This document shows, piece after piece, positions 62,163 through 64,000 of a stretch of DNA of 64,000 nt. The position numbers and the translations under genes are program-made. The DNA is taken from contig NZ_VTFG01000001.1 in assembly GCF_008692035.1 (NCBI RefSeq), positions 2,666,001 to 2,730,000 on the forward strand. Reading direction: 5' to 3'. The notes below the pieces were generated by a model. The model was not told the DNA's origin. It made no database searches and saw only the letters and a list, made by a program, of their open reading frames with translations. This DNA is from Pseudomonas marginalis (GTDB lineage: Bacteria; Pseudomonadota; Gammaproteobacteria; Pseudomonadales; Pseudomonadaceae). How positions within the stretch are numbered: the first letter of the stretch is position 1; every line of letters starts with the position of its first letter.

Positions 62163-63617
62163 ATGGCGTTGCCGACCCTACGCATCATCGGTTTCATCAT
62201 CGGCATCTTCCTGATCACCCTTGCGATCGCCATGGTCGTGCCCATGGCCACCCTGGTGATTTTCGAACGGACCAGCGACCTGCCCTCGTTCCTCTGGGCC
62301 AGCCTGATCACCTTTGTCGCCGGGCTTGCCCTGGTGATTCCCGGTCGTCCCGAACACGTGCACCTGCGTCCGCGAGACATGTACCTGCTCACGGTCAGCA
62401 GTTGGGTGGTGGTATGCGTGTTCGCCGCGCTGCCGTTCCTGCTGACCCAGCACATCAGCTACACCGACTCGTTTTTCGAAAGCATGTCAGGTATCACCGC
62501 CACCGGTTCCACGGTGCTGAGCGGCCTGGACACCCTGTCCCCCGGCATTCTGATGTGGCGCTCGCTGCTGCACTGGCTCGGCGGCATCGGCTTTATCGGC
62601 ATGGCGGTGGCGATCCTGCCGCTGCTGCGTATCGGTGGCATGCGCCTGTTCCAGACCGAATCCTCGGACCGCTCGGAGAAGGTCATGCCCCGCTCGCACA
62701 TGGTGGCGCGGCTGATCGTGGCGGCCTACGTCGGCATCACCATCCTCGGCAGCCTGGCGTTCTGGTGGGCCGGCATGGGCCTGTTCGATGCGATCAACCA
62801 TGCGATGTCGGCGATTTCCACCGGTGGGTTCTCCACCTCGGACGAGTCCCTGGCGCACTGGAAACAACCGGCGGTGCACTGGGTGGCGGTGGTGGTGATG
62901 ATCCTCGGCAGCTTGCCGTTCACCCTGTACGTGGCCACCTTGCGGGGTAATCGCAAGGCATTGATCAAGGATCAGCAAGTACAGGGCTTGCTCGGTTTGT
63001 TGCTGGTGACCTGGCTGGTGCTCGGCACCTGGTACTGGTGGACCACCAACCTGCATTGGCTGGATGCCCTGCGCCATGTGGCGTTGAACGTCACGTCGGT
63101 AGTGACCACCACCGGTTTTGCACTGGGGGACTACAGCCTGTGGGGCAATTTCTCACTGATGCTGTTTTTCTACCTGGGCTTCATCGGTGGCTGTTCCGGC
63201 TCCACGGCGGGCGGGATCAAGATTTTCCGCTTCCAGGTCGCCTATATCCTGCTCAAGGCCAACTTGAACCAACTGATTCACCCGCGTGCGGTGATCAAGC
63301 AGAAGTACAACGGCCACCGCCTCGACGAAGAGATCGTGCGTTCGATCCTGACCTTTTCGTTTTTCTTCGCCATCACCATCTGCGCCATCGCCCTGGCCTT
63401 GTCGCTGCTGGGCCTGGACTGGATGACCGCACTCACCGGCGCCGCCAGCACCGTGTCCGGCGTCGGCCCGGGCCTGGGGGAAACCATTGGCCCGGCCGGC
63501 AACTTTGCCAGCCTGCCGGATGCGGCCAAGTGGATCCTGTCCCTGGGCATGCTGCTGGGCCGGCTGGAAATCATCACAGTCTTTGTTCTGTGCATCCCTG
63601 CATTCTGGCGTCACTGA
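62163..63617 (+). CDS. trkH: Trk potassium uptake channel subunit TrkH
   Basis: A 484-residue inner-membrane K+ uptake subunit. Four selectivity-filter-like repeats are visible: TATGSTVLSG (about 115), SAISTGGFSTSD, SVVTTTGFALGD and STVSGVGPGLGETIGP. Many TM segments; works with TrkA, which is not in this window. The start lies 67 bases after a TGCCCGGC-rich segment. Its 3' end overlaps the AraC gene on the other strand by 44 bases. Confidence 0.95.
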   Translation: MALPTLRIIGFIIGIFLITLAIAMVVPMATLVIFERTSDLPSFLWASLITFVAGLALVIPGRPEHVHLRPRDMYLLTVSSWVVVCVFAALPFLLTQHISYTDSFFESMSGITATGSTVLSGLDTLSPGILMWRSLLHWLGGIGFIGMAVAILPLLRIGGMRLFQTESSDRSEKVMPRSHMVARLIVAAYVGITILGSLAFWWAGMGLFDAINHAMSAISTGGFSTSDESLAHWKQPAVHWVAVVVMILGSLPFTLYVATLRGNRKALIKDQQVQGLLGLLLVTWLVLGTWYWWTTNLHWLDALRHVALNVTSVVTTTGFALGDYSLWGNFSLMLFFYLGFIGGCSGSTAGGIKIFRFQVAYILLKANLNQLIHPRAVIKQKYNGHRLDEEIVRSILTFSFFFAITICAIALALSLLGLDWMTALTGAASTVSGVGPGLGETIGPAGNFASLPDAAKWILSLGMLLGRLEIITVFVLCIPAFWRH

Positions 63618-64000
63618 CCGTCGACGCGTCCTGCAGTCGCGCCCGGTATTCGCCGGGCGTGGCATCGAACCAGCGGCGAAACGCGCGAAAGAAGTTGCTC
63701 GGGTCGGCAAAGCCCAGCAGGTAGGCGATCTCCAACAGGGTCATGCTCGGCTGCGCCAGGTATTGCTCGGCCAGTTCGCGGCGGGTGTCGTCGAGCAGGG
63801 TCTGGAAACTCGTGCCCTCTTCCTGCAAACGCCGCTGCAAGGTGCGCTGGGACAGGTGCAGGGTCTGGGCCACCACTTCGCGCTTGGGCTCGCCCTGGGG
63901 CAGCAGTCGGCACAGCACCTGCCGCGCCTTGTGGGTCACACGGCTTTCGGAGAACCGCGCCAGGTACTCACCGGCAAATCGATCGTGCAACAGCGCCATG
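63574..64000 (-). CDS. AraC-family regulator, N-terminus outside window
   Basis: The visible 142 C-terminal residues include a complete AraC double HTH: VAQTLHLSQRTLQRRLQEEGTSFQTLLDDTRRELA and LLEIAYLLGFADPSNFFRAFRRWFDATPGEYR. The reading frame continues past base 64000. Upstream residues would form the sensor domain. The C-terminal tail is antisense to the trkH 3' end. Confidence 0.92.
   Translation of the reverse strand, partial: MALLHDRFAGEYLARFSESRVTHKARQVLCRLLPQGEPKREVVAQTLHLSQRTLQRRLQEEGTSFQTLLDDTRRELAEQYLAQPSMTLLEIAYLLGFADPSNFFRAFRRWFDATPGEYRARLQDASTVSDARMQGCTEQRL

Overview
The window is chromosomal DNA from a Pseudomonas, most likely the P. fluorescens group. The evidence is high GC with strong third-position bias (long antisense shadow frames over most genes), a fluorescens-type glucose ABC transporter locus (gtsABCD-oprB-hexR-zwf-pgl-eda), the order argP-ACT-argO-sodB-bifA-imelysin and fadD1-fadD2-hydrolase-MaoC as I remember it from P. 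aeruginosa, and several families of pseudomonad REP/REPIN hairpins. I see no prophage, transposase, integrase, CRISPR array, rRNA or tRNA. The window reads as core plus flexible chromosome, and I found no dramatic new system. The best leads are small regulatory circuits and a few unusual genes.

Layout. 1-8.9 kb: end of a chemotaxis transducer, a DUF1003 membrane protein, a LysR regulator divergent from a degenerate glutamine-amidotransferase-like gene plus a monooxygenase, DUF2025, glpQ, a PepSY protein, a CorA/ZntB transporter behind a Pho-box-like sequence, and a PiT phosphate transporter. 8.9-15.7 kb: 5-oxoprolinase genes pxpABC with a divergent LysR gene, a LysR/SDR pair, and a PACE efflux gene/LysR pair. 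15.8-19 kb: a four-gene ECF42 sigma-factor operon with a good match to the ECF42 promoter, then a GNAT gene. 19-22 kb: a delta-60 repeat protein, a GyrI-like protein and alaC. 22.3-28.4 kb: gluconate permease, kinase and LacI-type regulator sharing three operator copies, then a GST/sugar dehydrogenase/MFS operon.

28.5-40.9 kb: small hypothetical genes, a GNAT gene, an exported methyltransferase, yihY-def, csbD, two acyl-CoA ligases with a divergent lysophospholipase-like hydrolase and MaoC dehydratase, a DUF2383 protein, a DUF3820 protein and a class V aminotransferase. 40.9-53.1 kb: the glucose locus. On the minus strand these are zwf-pgl-eda (hexR divergent), a hexose-6-phosphate mutarotase, oprB, gtsABCD and an AGE-family sugar isomerase. 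Two near-identical TGTCACCA palindromes precede the isomerase gene and gtsA, and CA-rich Crc/Hfq-type motifs lie in the leaders of gntT, zwf, oprB, gtsA and the isomerase gene. 53.1-64 kb: a coiled-coil membrane protein, an SDR, argP/ACT/argO, sodB, a 65-aa orphan, bifA, an imelysin lipoprotein, trkH and the end of an AraC regulator.

How it works together. Glucose or gluconate enters through OprB and GtsABCD or GntT, is phosphorylated (GntK here; glucokinase is not in this window), and flows through Zwf-Pgl-Eda. HexR, the gluconate repressor, an unidentified TGTCACCA-binding regulator and probably Crc/Hfq would control this flow.
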